A stretch of 64,000 bases of DNA from Klebsiella quasivariicola (GCF_002269255.1 NZ_CP022823.1:4898001-4962000); one strand, 5' to 3'. Positions 1 to 9,141 are shown, numbered from the stretch's first letter. Program-made: numbers and translations. The notes: generated from the sequence alone by a model not told the origin.

Positions 1-326
1 TGTTGGGAGAACAGCGCTATCCGCTGCCGCCGCGCCACCGGGATCAGACCCGCGTCTGGCTGGGCGTTCGCCCGGAACATATTACCGACCGCGTGGAGGA
101 GGGCCATCTGCGCCTGCCGGGCACCGTCCTGCAACGAGAACTGATGGGAGCCGATTATCTACTCCACGTCAGCACCCCAATCGGCACCCTGCGCTTTAGC
201 CGCCGCCACCGTGGCACGGTGCCGGAAAAAGGCGAATCGCTAACGATCGGCTTTTCGCCTGCCGATGTGCATCTTTTTCATGCTGAGACCCAGCATAATT
301 TACTGATGGAGTGTAATCATGTTTAA
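1..326 (+). CDS. Sugar ABC transporter ATP-binding protein, C-terminal part (cut by window edge)
   Basis: The reading frame is open from the first complete codon at position 3, so the gene begins upstream of the window. The visible 107 residues are the TOBE-type C-terminal domain of a UgpC/MalK-like ATPase: VWLGVRPEHI followed by a beta-rich segment ending before the stop at 324. The Walker motifs and signature lie outside. The stop codon lies inside the start of the next gene (ATGTTTAA, 8-bp overlap), so the two are translationally coupled. The permease genes are probably upstream. Family level is secure; the transported sugar cannot be told from this fragment. Confidence 0.85.
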   Translation, partial: LGEQRYPLPPRHRDQTRVWLGVRPEHITDRVEEGHLRLPGTVLQRELMGADYLLHVSTPIGTLRFSRRHRGTVPEKGESLTIGFSPADVHLFHAETQHNLLMECNHV

Positions 327-1629
327 ACCCTTAACCGCCCTGACGGTTGGGCTCAGCCTCGCTCTGAGCGGCGCGGCGCTGGCGAAAGAGAAAATAGACT
401 TCATGTTCCCGGCGCCGGTGGACGGCAAGCTGACCATGGAGATGACCCGCGTCATTAAGCAATTCAACGACTCGCAGCAGGATGTCGAAGTGCGCGGGAT
501 CTTCACCGGCAACTACGACACCACCAAGATCAAAGCCGAATCGGCGCAGAAGGCCGGCCAGCCGCCGGCACTGGTGATCATGTCCGCCAACTTCACCACC
601 GATCTGGCGCTGAAGGATGAGATCCTGCCGATGGATGAGCTGTTTAAATATGGCGATCAAAAGGCCGGCGATTTTCTGCAAAAGGAATTCTGGCCCGCGA
701 TGCATAAGAACGCCCAGGTGATGGGCACCACCTATGCGATCCCGTTCCATAACTCGACGCCGATCCTCTACTACAACAAGACAATGTTCGACCAGGCCGG
801 GATCAAACAGCCGCCGCAGACCTGGGCCGAGCTGCTGGCCGATGCCAAAAAGCTGACCGACGAGAGTAAAGGCCAGTGGGGGATCATGCTGCCGTCGACC
901 AACGACGACTACGGCGGCTGGATCTTCTCGGCGCTGGTGCGCGCCAACGGCGGGAAATACTTTAACGAAGACTATCCGGGCGAGGTCTATTACAACTCGC
1001 CGACCGCCATCGGCGCTCTGCGCTTCTGGCAGGATCTGATTTACAAGGACAAGGTGATGCCGTCCGGGGTGCTGAACTCAAAGCAGATCAGCGCTTCATT
1101 CTTCTCCGGTAAGCTCGGGATGGCGATGCTCAGCACCGGCGCGCTGGGCTTTATGCGTGAGAACAGCAAAGACTTTGAGCTTGGGGTGGCGATGCTGCCA
1201 GCCAAAGAGCAGCGCGCGGTGCCGATCGGCGGCGCCAGCCTGGTGAGCTTTAAAGGCATCAACGAGGCGCAGAAGAAAGCGGCGTATCAGTTCCTAACCT
1301 ATCTGGTGAGCCCCAACGTGAACGGGGCGTGGAGCCGCTTCACCGGCTACTTCTCGCCGCGCAAGGCGTCATACGATACGCCGGAGATGAAGGCCTATCT
1401 GCAGCAGGATCCGCGGGCGGCGATCGCGCTTGAGCAGCTGAAGTACGCCCATCCATGGTACTCCACCTGGGAGACCGTGGCGGTGCGTAAGGCGATGGAG
1501 AACCAGCTGGCGGCGGTGGTCAATGATGCCAAAGTGACGCCGGAAGCGGCGGTGCAGGCGGCGCAGAAGGAAGCCGACGCGCTGATGAAACCTTATGTGG
1601 ATAAGACCGCGCTGGCGGAAGTGAAGTGA
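319..1629 (+). CDS. ABC transporter extracellular solute-binding protein (family 1, UgpB-like)
   Basis: A 436-residue periplasmic binding protein with a typical signal peptide (hydrophobic core followed by ALA just before KEKIDFMF, cleavage near residue 22). The mature part shows the pattern of family 1 carbohydrate/glycerol-3-phosphate binding proteins: FNDSQ near the N-terminus, a PFHNSTPILYYNK segment around residue 145-157, and a C-terminal helix-rich half. It would deliver a sugar or polyol phosphate to the permease whose ATPase end overlaps it upstream. It ends 186 bp before the convergent iol genes. A role in inositol uptake is possible from position alone but is not shown by the sequence; UgpB-type proteins more often bind glycerol phosphodiesters or disaccharides. 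Confidence 0.85.
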   Translation: MFKPLTALTVGLSLALSGAALAKEKIDFMFPAPVDGKLTMEMTRVIKQFNDSQQDVEVRGIFTGNYDTTKIKAESAQKAGQPPALVIMSANFTTDLALKDEILPMDELFKYGDQKAGDFLQKEFWPAMHKNAQVMGTTYAIPFHNSTPILYYNKTMFDQAGIKQPPQTWAELLADAKKLTDESKGQWGIMLPSTNDDYGGWIFSALVRANGGKYFNEDYPGEVYYNSPTAIGALRFWQDLIYKDKVMPSGVLNSKQISASFFSGKLGMAMLSTGALGFMRENSKDFELGVAMLPAKEQRAVPIGGASLVSFKGINEAQKKAAYQFLTYLVSPNVNGAWSRFTGYFSPRKASYDTPEMKAYLQQDPRAAIALEQLKYAHPWYSTWETVAVRKAMENQLAAVVNDAKVTPEAAVQAAQKEADALMKPYVDKTALAEVK

Positions 1630-1673
1630 CGCTTTACCCGTCATCGTCACCCTCACCCTGGCCCTCTCCCTGA

Positions 1674-1757
1674 GGGAGAGGGGACTGTCCGGCGCCGTGG
1701 TTGAGCCCTGAGTCCGGGAGAGGGGGCTGTCCGGCGCTGTGGTTGAGCCCTGAGTCC
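1674..1757. repeat. Two tandem copies of a 42-bp unit in the gap after the solute-binding protein
   Basis: Units 1674-1715 and 1716-1757 both start GGGAGAG and differ by only a couple of bases. They belong to the CCTCACCC/GGGAGAGG type of intergenic palindromic repeat that occurs again at 32397-32435 and 53360-53472. A truncated third unit may begin at 1758. Confidence 0.8.
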
Positions 1758-1768
1758 GGTTGAGGAAG

Positions 1769-1800
1769 GAAAAAAAGCAGGCCATACCCGGTATGGCCTG
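1769..1800 (-). terminator. Rho-independent terminator of the iolDGHE operon
   Basis: On the minus strand a perfect 10-bp stem (1778-1787 with 1791-1800, 3-nt loop) is followed by a run of seven T (1769-1775 region). It lies 16 bp beyond the iolE stop codon, in the correct orientation for that operon. Confidence 0.85.
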
Positions 1801-1815
1801 AAAATGTCACAACGA

Positions 1816-2715
1816 TTAGATCCCTGCCGTTTCGCGGATATATTTGCGCGCTTTGACGGCGTATTCGAAAGGATTAGCCAGGGCAGGATCCTGCTCGGCT
1901 TCCACCACCATCCAGCCTTTATAGCCAGCGTCGTCCAGCAGTTTGAACACTGGACGGAAATCGATCACCCCGTCGCCCGGGACGGTGAAGGTGCCTTTTT
2001 TCACGCCGTCGAGGAACGACAGGCCCTCGCGGCGCACCTGGTCAATCACCGGCGGACGGACGTCTTTCAGGTGAACGTGGTTGATGCGCGGCAGATACTT
2101 TTTGAGGATCGCCAGCATCGGCGCTTCGCCGCCTTCGGAGTACCAGGCATGGCCGGTATCGAACAGCAGGAAGACGCGCTCGTCCACCAGCGACATAAAC
2201 TTGTCGATTTCCGCAGTGGTCTGGATGCCGGTGCCCATGTGGTGGTGCAGACAGACCTGCATTCCCTTCTCCGCCGCCAGGCGGCCGAGGGTGTTGTAGC
2301 CTTCCGCCACCCGCTGCCACTCTTCTTCGCTGAAGCACGGCTTCGCATCGCCGAGGATCGGTTTATCCAGCCCCTGGATGCTGCCGCTCTGCTCGGAACA
2401 GCCAATCACTTTCGCCCCCATCGCATGAAGGAAGTTCATGTGATTGACGAATTCATCAATGGTTTTTTCCCGCTGGCCGTTGGCGAAAAAGGTGCTGAAC
2501 CAGGCGTTGCAGATCTGAATGCCGCGGATGTCCAGCATCGGCTTGAGGACCGCCGGGTCGCGCGGATATTTGCTGCCGACTTCGCTGCCGGTAAAGCCGG
2601 CCAGCGCCATTTCGCTGACGATCTGCTGGAAGGTGTTTTCGCTGCCGAGCTCCGGCATATCATCGTTAGTCCAGCCGATCGGGGCGATAGCCAGTTTGAC
2701 GTTATCTTTGTTCAT
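1816..2715 (-). CDS. iolE: Myo-inosose-2 dehydratase
   Basis: A 299-residue TIM-barrel protein of the xylose isomerase-like superfamily. It opens with NVKLAIAPIGWTNDDMPELG, the N-terminal signature of IolE. Metal-ligand candidates are in CLHHHMGTG, LLFDTGHAWY and INHVHLKDVR, and the C-terminal VVEAEQDP segment is typical. IolE removes water from scyllo-inosose (2-keto-myo-inositol), the product of IolG, to give the diketone hydrolysed by IolD. It is the last gene of the minus-strand iolD-iolG-iolH-iolE run, 23 bp behind iolH, with a GGAG ribosome-binding site before the ATG. Length matches the family. Confidence 0.95.
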   Translation of the reverse strand: MNKDNVKLAIAPIGWTNDDMPELGSENTFQQIVSEMALAGFTGSEVGSKYPRDPAVLKPMLDIRGIQICNAWFSTFFANGQREKTIDEFVNHMNFLHAMGAKVIGCSEQSGSIQGLDKPILGDAKPCFSEEEWQRVAEGYNTLGRLAAEKGMQVCLHHHMGTGIQTTAEIDKFMSLVDERVFLLFDTGHAWYSEGGEAPMLAILKKYLPRINHVHLKDVRPPVIDQVRREGLSFLDGVKKGTFTVPGDGVIDFRPVFKLLDDAGYKGWMVVEAEQDPALANPFEYAVKARKYIRETAGI

Positions 2716-2738
2716 AGTAGGGCTCCTGCCGCTGCGCC

Positions 2739-3623
2739 TTACCGGCGCAGCAATTCACGTTCAATGAGTTCACGGGTTTCCACTGCCTGGTATTTCATTT
2801 TTTCCGGGTAGCCAAACAGCGAGGTGGCGACAATCGGCTCCCCGCCGACCTTGAAGGTCTGCTCGGCGAATTTCATTTCGCGCAGGGTGCGGAACAGCGC
2901 GTCGAAATCCACATCCCCTTCCCCGACGCCTACGTGCTGGTGCACCACGGCATCCACGCCCGGCGGGTTAACGATATAGCGGCAATGTTTCGTATGATTA
3001 CGGGTATCCGCAATCAGGACATGGGAGAGATCGCTCCCGGCGTAGCGCAGCATGCTCGCTACGTCACCGACGCCTTTGTCGTAGAAAAAGGTGTGCGGCA
3101 CGCTGTAGACGTACTTCACGTTATCGCTGCGGAACGACTTCACGATATCGACGGTTTCATTGTTCTCTTCGCAGAAATCCCAGGGATGCGCCTGGATCTC
3201 GACGCGGATGCCTTCCCGCTCAAAAATCGGCAACAGCTCTTCCATTGAGCGATAGAACATTTCATCGCAGATCTCAGGCTGATTCGGATCGCCGGAGAAC
3301 TCGGTGTTAATCACCTGAACGCCCATCTCCACCGCAATTTCCACCAGCCGTTTCCAGTTTTTCACCGCCGCCTGACGGCGCAGTTCGTCCGGGCCGGACC
3401 AGCGGTAGACGCAGATAAACGACGACAGCTCATGGCCGGTATCGCGCAGCGCCTGCTTGTACTCCGCCATGATCTCCCGGCTGGCGCGCGGGTGCTTGTA
3501 GAACGGGTTAATCTGCGGGTGCGGCGACTGTTCAATGTACTTGTAGCCCCACTCCGCTACCTGATGGACCATGCGGGTGATCCCGAGGTCCTTAATCACA
3601 TCCACATCAAAGGCAATTTTCAT
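2739..3623 (-). CDS. iolH: IolH-like sugar phosphate isomerase/epimerase family protein
   Basis: A 294-residue TIM-barrel protein of the same superfamily as IolE but clearly a different subfamily. It begins MKIAFDVDVIKDLGIT and contains INPFYKHPRASREIMAEYK, INTEFSGDPNQPEICDEMFYRS and VIADTRNHTKHCRYIVNPPG (shown here only as the landmarks). From memory these match Bacillus subtilis IolH closely. The exact reaction of IolH is not settled; it belongs to inositol operons and is presumed to be an isomerase or epimerase acting on an inosose or a late pathway intermediate. It lies between iolG (41 bp upstream) and iolE (23 bp downstream) in one operon. Confidence 0.85.
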   Translation of the reverse strand: MKIAFDVDVIKDLGITRMVHQVAEWGYKYIEQSPHPQINPFYKHPRASREIMAEYKQALRDTGHELSSFICVYRWSGPDELRRQAAVKNWKRLVEIAVEMGVQVINTEFSGDPNQPEICDEMFYRSMEELLPIFEREGIRVEIQAHPWDFCEENNETVDIVKSFRSDNVKYVYSVPHTFFYDKGVGDVASMLRYAGSDLSHVLIADTRNHTKHCRYIVNPPGVDAVVHQHVGVGEGDVDFDALFRTLREMKFAEQTFKVGGEPIVATSLFGYPEKMKYQAVETRELIERELLRR

Positions 3624-3664
3624 CGTCGTTACCTGTGCAAAGAAGATCCGTCAGCAAAACGTGC

Positions 3665-4678
3665 TTAACGTTTGTAGAATGCCGGGCACTCAGGCAGCGT
3701 CACCTCAACCGGCTCGCTGGTTCCCTGCGCTTTAATGCAGGCATCCGCCGCCACCGACGCCGCGTAGCCGTCCCAGGCCGACGGGCCGTGCAGCTGGCCG
3801 GCTTTAACGTCGTTGATAAAGGCCTGCAGCTCGACGTCGTAGGCTTTGATAAAGCGGTCTTTCCAGTCGGTCAGAATGGCGGTCGACAGGCTGGCGGACT
3901 TGCGCATCTGGACAGCAGACGGCTCCGGCAGACGGGCAATCCCGGTTTCGCCGACCACTTCGCACTGGATGTCATACCCGTACTGGCAGTTCACGAACAC
4001 TTCGACGTCGATCAGGGTGCCTTTTTTGGTTTCAAAGGAGACGATCTGCGGATCTTTCAGGCGCGCATGGGTGTGCGAGGTGGAGCGCGGGAAGCGCACC
4101 TGTACGGAACGGTAGTCATCGTTCAGCAGCCAGCGCAGTACGTCCAGCTCATGGATCAGGGTGTTGGTGATCGCCATATCGGTGGTGTAGTTCTCGCCGA
4201 CCGACTGGTTGCGGTGGGCGCAACGCAGCATCAGCGGCGCGCCGATATCGCCATCGTCGATCACTTTTTTCAGCGCCAGATAGCCTTCGTCGTAGGGGCG
4301 CATAAAGCCAACCTGCACCAGACGACGGCCGGCCTTCATTTCGGCATCGACGATGCGACGGCAGCCTTCCGCAGACATCGCCAGCGGTTTTTCGCAGAAC
4401 ACCGGCTTACCAGCGGCGATGGCGGCCAGGGTGTACTCTTCGTGGGTCGGGTCCCAGGAGGTGACCAGGATGGCATCGACATCGCTGGCGTTAATCACGT
4501 CGTGGCCGTCGGCGTAGACTTCCGCCTGCACGCCCGGCAGCGCGACCGCCGCACGGGCGTTGTCGGCATTGATATCAGACACCGCCACAACGGTGACGCC
4601 CTGCAGAACCTGGGTGCAGCGACGGATGTGTTCTTTACCGATAGCGCCAGCGCCGATGACACCTAATTTGAGCGACAT
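3665..4678 (-). CDS. iolG: Myo-inositol 2-dehydrogenase
   Basis: A 337-residue Gfo/Idh/MocA oxidoreductase that oxidises myo-inositol to scyllo-inosose with NAD. The Rossmann motif GVIGAGAIGKEH lies at residues 6-17, the FCEKPLAM motif near residue 95 contributes the conserved Lys, and the DxxxxH-type catalytic region is in LIHELDVLRWLL. The frame is open for 26 codons further upstream, but the ATG at 4678 is chosen because it has a GGAG site at the right distance, gives the usual family length, and starts MSLKLGVIGAG. It sits 46 bp downstream of iolD in the same operon. Confidence 0.95.
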   Translation of the reverse strand: MSLKLGVIGAGAIGKEHIRRCTQVLQGVTVVAVSDINADNARAAVALPGVQAEVYADGHDVINASDVDAILVTSWDPTHEEYTLAAIAAGKPVFCEKPLAMSAEGCRRIVDAEMKAGRRLVQVGFMRPYDEGYLALKKVIDDGDIGAPLMLRCAHRNQSVGENYTTDMAITNTLIHELDVLRWLLNDDYRSVQVRFPRSTSHTHARLKDPQIVSFETKKGTLIDVEVFVNCQYGYDIQCEVVGETGIARLPEPSAVQMRKSASLSTAILTDWKDRFIKAYDVELQAFINDVKAGQLHGPSAWDGYAASVAADACIKAQGTSEPVEVTLPECPAFYKR

Positions 4679-4724
4679 AATGGTTTTCTCCGTAAGTCTG
4701 TAGGATTCAGGGTAGAGGTTCGTT

Positions 4725-6665
4725 TTAGTAATCACGCGCCTGGGCGCGCTTTTCATTAATCATTTGCGCCACCTTGCGGATCCGCTCAGAGAGCGCCGTC
4801 TGGGCGACCCCGACGTTCCACCAGCTGCCGTATTTGTGCACCATGGTCTTCGGCAGCACTTTAATATCAATCAGGGTGCTGACCGTTTCGCGACGGGCGG
4901 CGTCCAGTGCGTGGCGCAGTTCGTCCAGGGTGGTGACGCGCCAGGTTTTGCAGCCGTAGCCGGCGGCGATGGTGGCGAAGTCCACCGGCACCAGGCCGCC
5001 CTGCAACTGGCCGGTTTCCGGCTGGCGGTAGCGGAACTCGGTGCCGAAGCTGTCCATCCCGTGCTCCATCTGCAGGTTGTTGATGCAGCCGTTGGCCATG
5101 TTGTCGAACAGCACGACGTTGATCTTCGCCCGCTCCTGCAGGGAGGTGACCAGCTCAGAGTGCAGCATCATGAATGAGCCATCGCCGACCAGGGAGTAGA
5201 CTTCGCTCTGCGGCTGCGCCAGCTTCACGCCCAGCGCGGCGTTGACTTCGTATCCCATGCAGGAGTAGCCGTACTCCACGTGGTAGGTGTTTTCCGCACG
5301 GTTGCGCCAGACGCGCTGCAGATCGCCGGGCAGGCTGCCCGCCGCCGCGACGATCACCGCCTCGGCCGGTAGCGTTTCATTCAGTACCCCAAGGACGCTG
5401 CTCTGGGTCAGGGTGGAGTCGGTGATCTGGCGGAACTCGCGATACACCGATTCGCGATCGAGATGATCGTCGATCTCCGGCACAAAGGATTTTTCCTGCC
5501 ACACCGCCTGGTAGACGCGCTGGGTCTCTTTTAACTGTCGGCTCTGCACGCTCTCGATCTGCGCGCCCCAGCCGGCCTGCCAGCCGGTATCCGCCAGCGC
5601 CGCGTCGAGGGCGCTCATCGCTTCCCGGGCGTCCGCCAGCATGGCAATGCCGTCCAGCTTCCAGGCGTCGAAGTTGCTGACGTTAATATTCAGGAAACGC
5701 ACCTCCGGGTGCTGGAAAATCCATTTCGAGGCGGTGGTAAAATCGCTGAAACGGGTGCCGACGCCGATCACCAGGTCGGCCTCTTTCGCCAGCAGGTTCG
5801 CCGCCAGGCAGCCCGTCTCGCCGACGCCGCCGACGTTCAGGGGATGAGAAGAGACCACCGTCCCCTTCCCGGCCTGGGTTTCGGCAAAGGGCACCCCGTA
5901 GCGCTCGGCGAAACGGGACAGCGCTTCGCCCGCGCCGGAGTATTTCACCCCGCCGCCGCAGACGATCAGCGGTTTACGGCTGGCTTTGATGGCCGCGACG
6001 GCGTCCGCCAGCTGCGCGGCGCTGGCCGGGCGGCGGTCGAGACGGTGCACGCGGCGCGTAAAGAAGGATTCCGGGTAGTCCCAGGCTTCGCCCTGCACAT
6101 CCTGCGGCAGGCACAGCGTCACCGCGCCGGTTTCCGCCGGGTCAGTCAGGACGCGCATGGCGTTGATGCAGGCGCTCATCAGCTGTTCCGGGCGGGTAAT
6201 GCGGTCCCAGTATTTGCTGACTGCGCGGAAGGCGTCATTGGTGCTGATGCTGAGATCGTAGCTCTGTTCAATCTGCTGGAGCACCGGGTCCGGCTGGCGG
6301 GTGGCGAAGACATCACCCGGCAGCAGCAGCAGCGGAATGCGGTTGGCGCTGGCGGTGCCGGCGGCGGTGATCATGTTGGCCGCTCCTGGGCCGATGGAGG
6401 AGGTGCAGGCGATAATCTGCCGGCGCAGGGCCTGGCGGGCAAAACCGGTGGCCGCGTGGGCCATCCCCTGCTCGTTACGCCCCTGATAGACGCGCATATC
6501 GCCGCTGTCCTGCTCCAGCGCCTGCCCCAGCCCCAGGACGTTGCCATGGCCGAAAATCGCGAAAATGCCTTTCACGAATTTCAGCTCTACGCCATCCACT
6601 TCCAGGTACTGGTTATCGAGGAACTTCACCAGCGCCTGCGCCGTTGTCAGTCTCAGTTTGCCCAT
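4725..6665 (-). CDS. iolD: 3D-(3,5/4)-trihydroxycyclohexane-1,2-dione hydrolase
   Basis: A 646-residue thiamine-diphosphate enzyme of the acetolactate synthase fold. It opens the ring of the diketone made by IolE, giving 5-deoxy-D-glucuronate. The N-terminal half holds the conserved glutamate region (GMAHAATGFARQ), and the C-terminal half the ThDP/metal motif GDGSF ... DNMANGCINN near residues 491-520. The ATG at 6665 is preferred over a TTG at 6674 because AAGGA lies at proper spacing only for the ATG. It is the first gene of the minus-strand operon, facing iolC across a 505-bp divergent promoter region. Confidence 0.95.
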   Translation of the reverse strand: MGKLRLTTAQALVKFLDNQYLEVDGVELKFVKGIFAIFGHGNVLGLGQALEQDSGDMRVYQGRNEQGMAHAATGFARQALRRQIIACTSSIGPGAANMITAAGTASANRIPLLLLPGDVFATRQPDPVLQQIEQSYDLSISTNDAFRAVSKYWDRITRPEQLMSACINAMRVLTDPAETGAVTLCLPQDVQGEAWDYPESFFTRRVHRLDRRPASAAQLADAVAAIKASRKPLIVCGGGVKYSGAGEALSRFAERYGVPFAETQAGKGTVVSSHPLNVGGVGETGCLAANLLAKEADLVIGVGTRFSDFTTASKWIFQHPEVRFLNINVSNFDAWKLDGIAMLADAREAMSALDAALADTGWQAGWGAQIESVQSRQLKETQRVYQAVWQEKSFVPEIDDHLDRESVYREFRQITDSTLTQSSVLGVLNETLPAEAVIVAAAGSLPGDLQRVWRNRAENTYHVEYGYSCMGYEVNAALGVKLAQPQSEVYSLVGDGSFMMLHSELVTSLQERAKINVVLFDNMANGCINNLQMEHGMDSFGTEFRYRQPETGQLQGGLVPVDFATIAAGYGCKTWRVTTLDELRHALDAARRETVSTLIDIKVLPKTMVHKYGSWWNVGVAQTALSERIRKVAQMINEKRAQARDY

Positions 6666-6790
6666 GATGCACAATCCTTATTGTTCAGTATTTGTGTGTG
6701 GCGTCGCGCCGATGCCGCCGGGGCCGTCGTTCACGTCACTGGAATACCTGTGGATTATAGGCAAACATTTTTTTCATTAAATACAAATAC

Positions 6791-6808
6791 AGAAGAAATA
6801 TTTCATTT
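6791..6808 (-). promoter_or_regulatory. Relaxed candidate IolR operator upstream of iolD
   Basis: Read on the minus strand, it matches AAATGAA, a 6-bp AT spacer ATATTT identical to the iolC site, then CTTCT in place of ATTTC. It lies about 126 bp before the iolD start. It includes the 10-bp palindrome GAAATATTTC. Confidence 0.45.
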
Positions 6809-7053
6809 TGCGAGAGGGATCAAACTCTCTACCCATTTCATACGTTTCACTTACATTCCAGACACGTTTTCGGACCCTTTTTTGCCGCGCCACACGGCCA
6901 TATCCCCTTAAAAATCATAGGTAAAGAAACCGCTTCCGGCGTTTCATTTTCCCCTGGGGCGACAGAGGGGACGATCCACGCTCACGCGAGGCTCAGTGCG
7001 GCAGAGTGGTAGATCCCTCACACTTTTGGTTTTTTAATTTCGAACGAGTTTGC

Positions 7054-7071
7054 AAATGAAATATTTATTTC
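7054..7071 (+). promoter_or_regulatory. Candidate IolR operator upstream of iolC
   Basis: AAATGAA, six bases, ATTTC; the core is an inverted repeat GAAAT-N4-ATTTC. It lies about 100 bp before the iolC start. The same 18-bp pattern with the same spacing occurs before iolR (9142) and iolA (13634). Confidence 0.6.
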
Positions 7072-7170
7072 TCAAACTAAGGGTAACCAATAACCCTCAG
7101 GCTGTTCACGGAGTCGACGTCGGTATCCCGACCCTTCCAGGCAGCAGACACCAAAAAGGAAATCCTAGCT

Positions 7171-9084
7171 ATGAATGCAGCAGTAAAGCGGCTCGACGTC
7201 ATCTGTATAGGTCGGGTGGCCGTCGACCTCTATGCCCAGCAGATCGGTTCGCGGCTAGAAGACGTTGCCAGTTTCGCGAAATATCTGGGCGGCTCCTCCG
7301 GCAACGTGGCCTTTGGCACCGCGATTCAGGGGCTGAAATCGGCCATGCTGGCGCGCGTTGGCGATGAACACAACGGCCGTTTCCTGCGCGAAACGCTCAA
7401 CCGCGCCGGGGTGGATACCGAGTATCTGATTACCGACAAATCCCGCCTGACCGCGCTGGTGATGCTGGGGATTAAGGATCAGGAGACCTTCCCCCTGATT
7501 TTCTACCGCGATAACTGCGCCGATATGGCCTTAACGCCTGACGACATCAGCGAGGAGTATATTGCCTCCTCCCGGGCGCTGGCGGTGACCGGCACCCATC
7601 TGTCGCACGCCAACACCCGCGCCGCGGTGCTGAAGGCGCTGGAATACGCTCGCCGTCACGGCCTGCGTACCGCGCTGGATATCGATTACCGTCCGGTGCT
7701 GTGGGGGCTCACCTCGCTCGGGGATGGCGAAACGCGCTTCATTGAGTCCGGGCCGGTCACCAGCCAGCTGCAGGAAGTGCTGCATCTGTTCGATTTGGTG
7801 GTGGGAACCGAAGAAGAGTTTCATATTGCCGGGGGCAGCACCGATACCCTGACCGCGCTGAAAAATGTGCGTAATGCCACCAAAGCCACCCTCGTGTGCA
7901 AGCGCGGGCCGATGGGCTGCGTGGTGCTGGAAGGCGATATCCCGGACAGCTGGGACCAGGTGCCGCTGCAGCAGGGCGTGCGCGTGGAAGTCCTCAACGT
8001 GCTGGGCGCCGGGGATGCCTTTATGTCGGGCCTTCTGCGCGGCTGGCTCAACGACGAAGGCTGGGAGCAGGCTTGCCGTTACGCCAACGCCTGCGGGGCG
8101 CTGGTGGTCTCCCGCCACGGCTGCGCGCCGGCGATGCCCACCAAAGTCGAACTCGATGACTACCTGCTGCGCGCCGAATCGGTGCCGCGCCCGGACGTCG
8201 ACGAGCGCCTCAACCACCTGCACCGGGTCACCAGCCGCCGTCAGCAGTGGCCGGAGCTGTGCATTTTCGCCTTCGACCATCGCAAACAGCTGGCCGACCT
8301 GGCGCGGGAGACCGGGCGCGATGAAGCCTGCATTCCGCAGCTCAAGCTGTTGTTGTTAGCCGCGGCCGAAGCGGCGGCGCAGGAGGCGGGTCTCGATCAG
8401 CGCAGCGGCATTCTGGCCGACGGCACCTACGGCCAACGTGCGCTGAACGCCATTACCGGCAAGGGCTGGTGGATCGGGCGCCCCATCGAACTGCCCAGCT
8501 CGCGACCGCTGCGTCTGGAGCATGGCAACATCGGCTCGCAGCTGATCGACTGGCCGCTGGAGCATGTCGTCAAATGCCTGGTCTTCTATCACCCTGCCGA
8601 CCCGGCGGCGCTGCGTGAAGAGCAGGACGCCCTGCTGCTCGAGGTGTGGCAGGCCTGTAACAAGTCAGGCCATGAACTGCTGCTGGAGGTGATCCTGCCG
8701 GAAAATGGCCCGGACAAAGACGAGCGCCATTACCACACCATGCTGGAGCACTTCTATCAGCTGGGGATCAAGCCGGACTGGTGGAAGCTGCCGCCGCTCT
8801 CCAGCGCCAGCTGGCAGCAGATCACCGCCCTTATCGAGCGCGAAGATCCGTGGAGCCGCGGGATCCTGATCCTCGGCCTCGACGCGCCTTCCGACAAACT
8901 GCGCGCCGGTTTCGCCGAGGCGGCCGCACACCCGATGATCAAAGGTTTCGCCGTCGGGCGTACCATCTTTGGCCAGCCGTCGCGGCGCTGGATGCAGGGT
9001 GAGCTCAGCGATGAGGCCCTGATAGAGGAAGTGAAACGCAACTATCTGACGCTTATTGGCTACTGGCGCGAAGCCCGCCGCTGA
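7171..9084 (+). CDS. iolC: Bifunctional 5-dehydro-2-deoxygluconokinase / DUF2090 aldolase-like protein
   Basis: A 637-residue fusion. Residues 1 to about 325 are a PfkB-family kinase: CIGRVAVDLYAQQ at the start, GGSSGNVAFG near residue 40, and the anion-hole/catalytic motif GAGDAFMSG near residue 278. It phosphorylates 2-deoxy-5-keto-D-gluconate (DKG). Residues from about 340 onwards are a DUF2090 domain (CIFAFDHRKQL ... GRTIFGQPSRRW), a class I aldolase-like barrel thought to take the place of IolJ. It would split DKG-phosphate into malonate semialdehyde and dihydroxyacetone phosphate. No separate iolJ is present in the window, which fits. An AGGA site precedes the ATG; a terminator follows at 9091. 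Confidence 0.93.
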   Translation: MNAAVKRLDVICIGRVAVDLYAQQIGSRLEDVASFAKYLGGSSGNVAFGTAIQGLKSAMLARVGDEHNGRFLRETLNRAGVDTEYLITDKSRLTALVMLGIKDQETFPLIFYRDNCADMALTPDDISEEYIASSRALAVTGTHLSHANTRAAVLKALEYARRHGLRTALDIDYRPVLWGLTSLGDGETRFIESGPVTSQLQEVLHLFDLVVGTEEEFHIAGGSTDTLTALKNVRNATKATLVCKRGPMGCVVLEGDIPDSWDQVPLQQGVRVEVLNVLGAGDAFMSGLLRGWLNDEGWEQACRYANACGALVVSRHGCAPAMPTKVELDDYLLRAESVPRPDVDERLNHLHRVTSRRQQWPELCIFAFDHRKQLADLARETGRDEACIPQLKLLLLAAAEAAAQEAGLDQRSGILADGTYGQRALNAITGKGWWIGRPIELPSSRPLRLEHGNIGSQLIDWPLEHVVKCLVFYHPADPAALREEQDALLLEVWQACNKSGHELLLEVILPENGPDKDERHYHTMLEHFYQLGIKPDWWKLPPLSSASWQQITALIEREDPWSRGILILGLDAPSDKLRAGFAEAAAHPMIKGFAVGRTIFGQPSRRWMQGELSDEALIEEVKRNYLTLIGYWREARR

Positions 9085-9090
9085 TCCCCC

Positions 9091-9128
9091 AACGCCCGTC
9101 TCTGTCACCTTGCGGAGCGGGCGTTTTT
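9091..9128 (+). terminator. Rho-independent terminator after iolC
   Basis: An 8-bp stem AACGCCCG (9091-9098) with CGGGCGTT (9118-9125) followed by TTT; it begins 6 bp beyond the iolC stop. It separates iolC from the iolR transcription unit. Confidence 0.75.
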
Positions 9129-9141
9129 CTGTTTCTTCGTG

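Larger units (their letters stand above)
6666..7170. promoter_or_regulatory. Divergent control region between iolD and iolC
   Basis: This 505-bp gap contains no plausible gene. It is AT-richer than its surroundings around 6775-6850 and 7020-7090. It carries one exact copy (7054-7071) and one relaxed minus-strand copy (6791-6808) of the AAATGAA-N6-ATTTC motif proposed below as the IolR operator. Promoters for both operons are expected here, but I could not assign -10/-35 elements with confidence. Confidence 0.6.
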
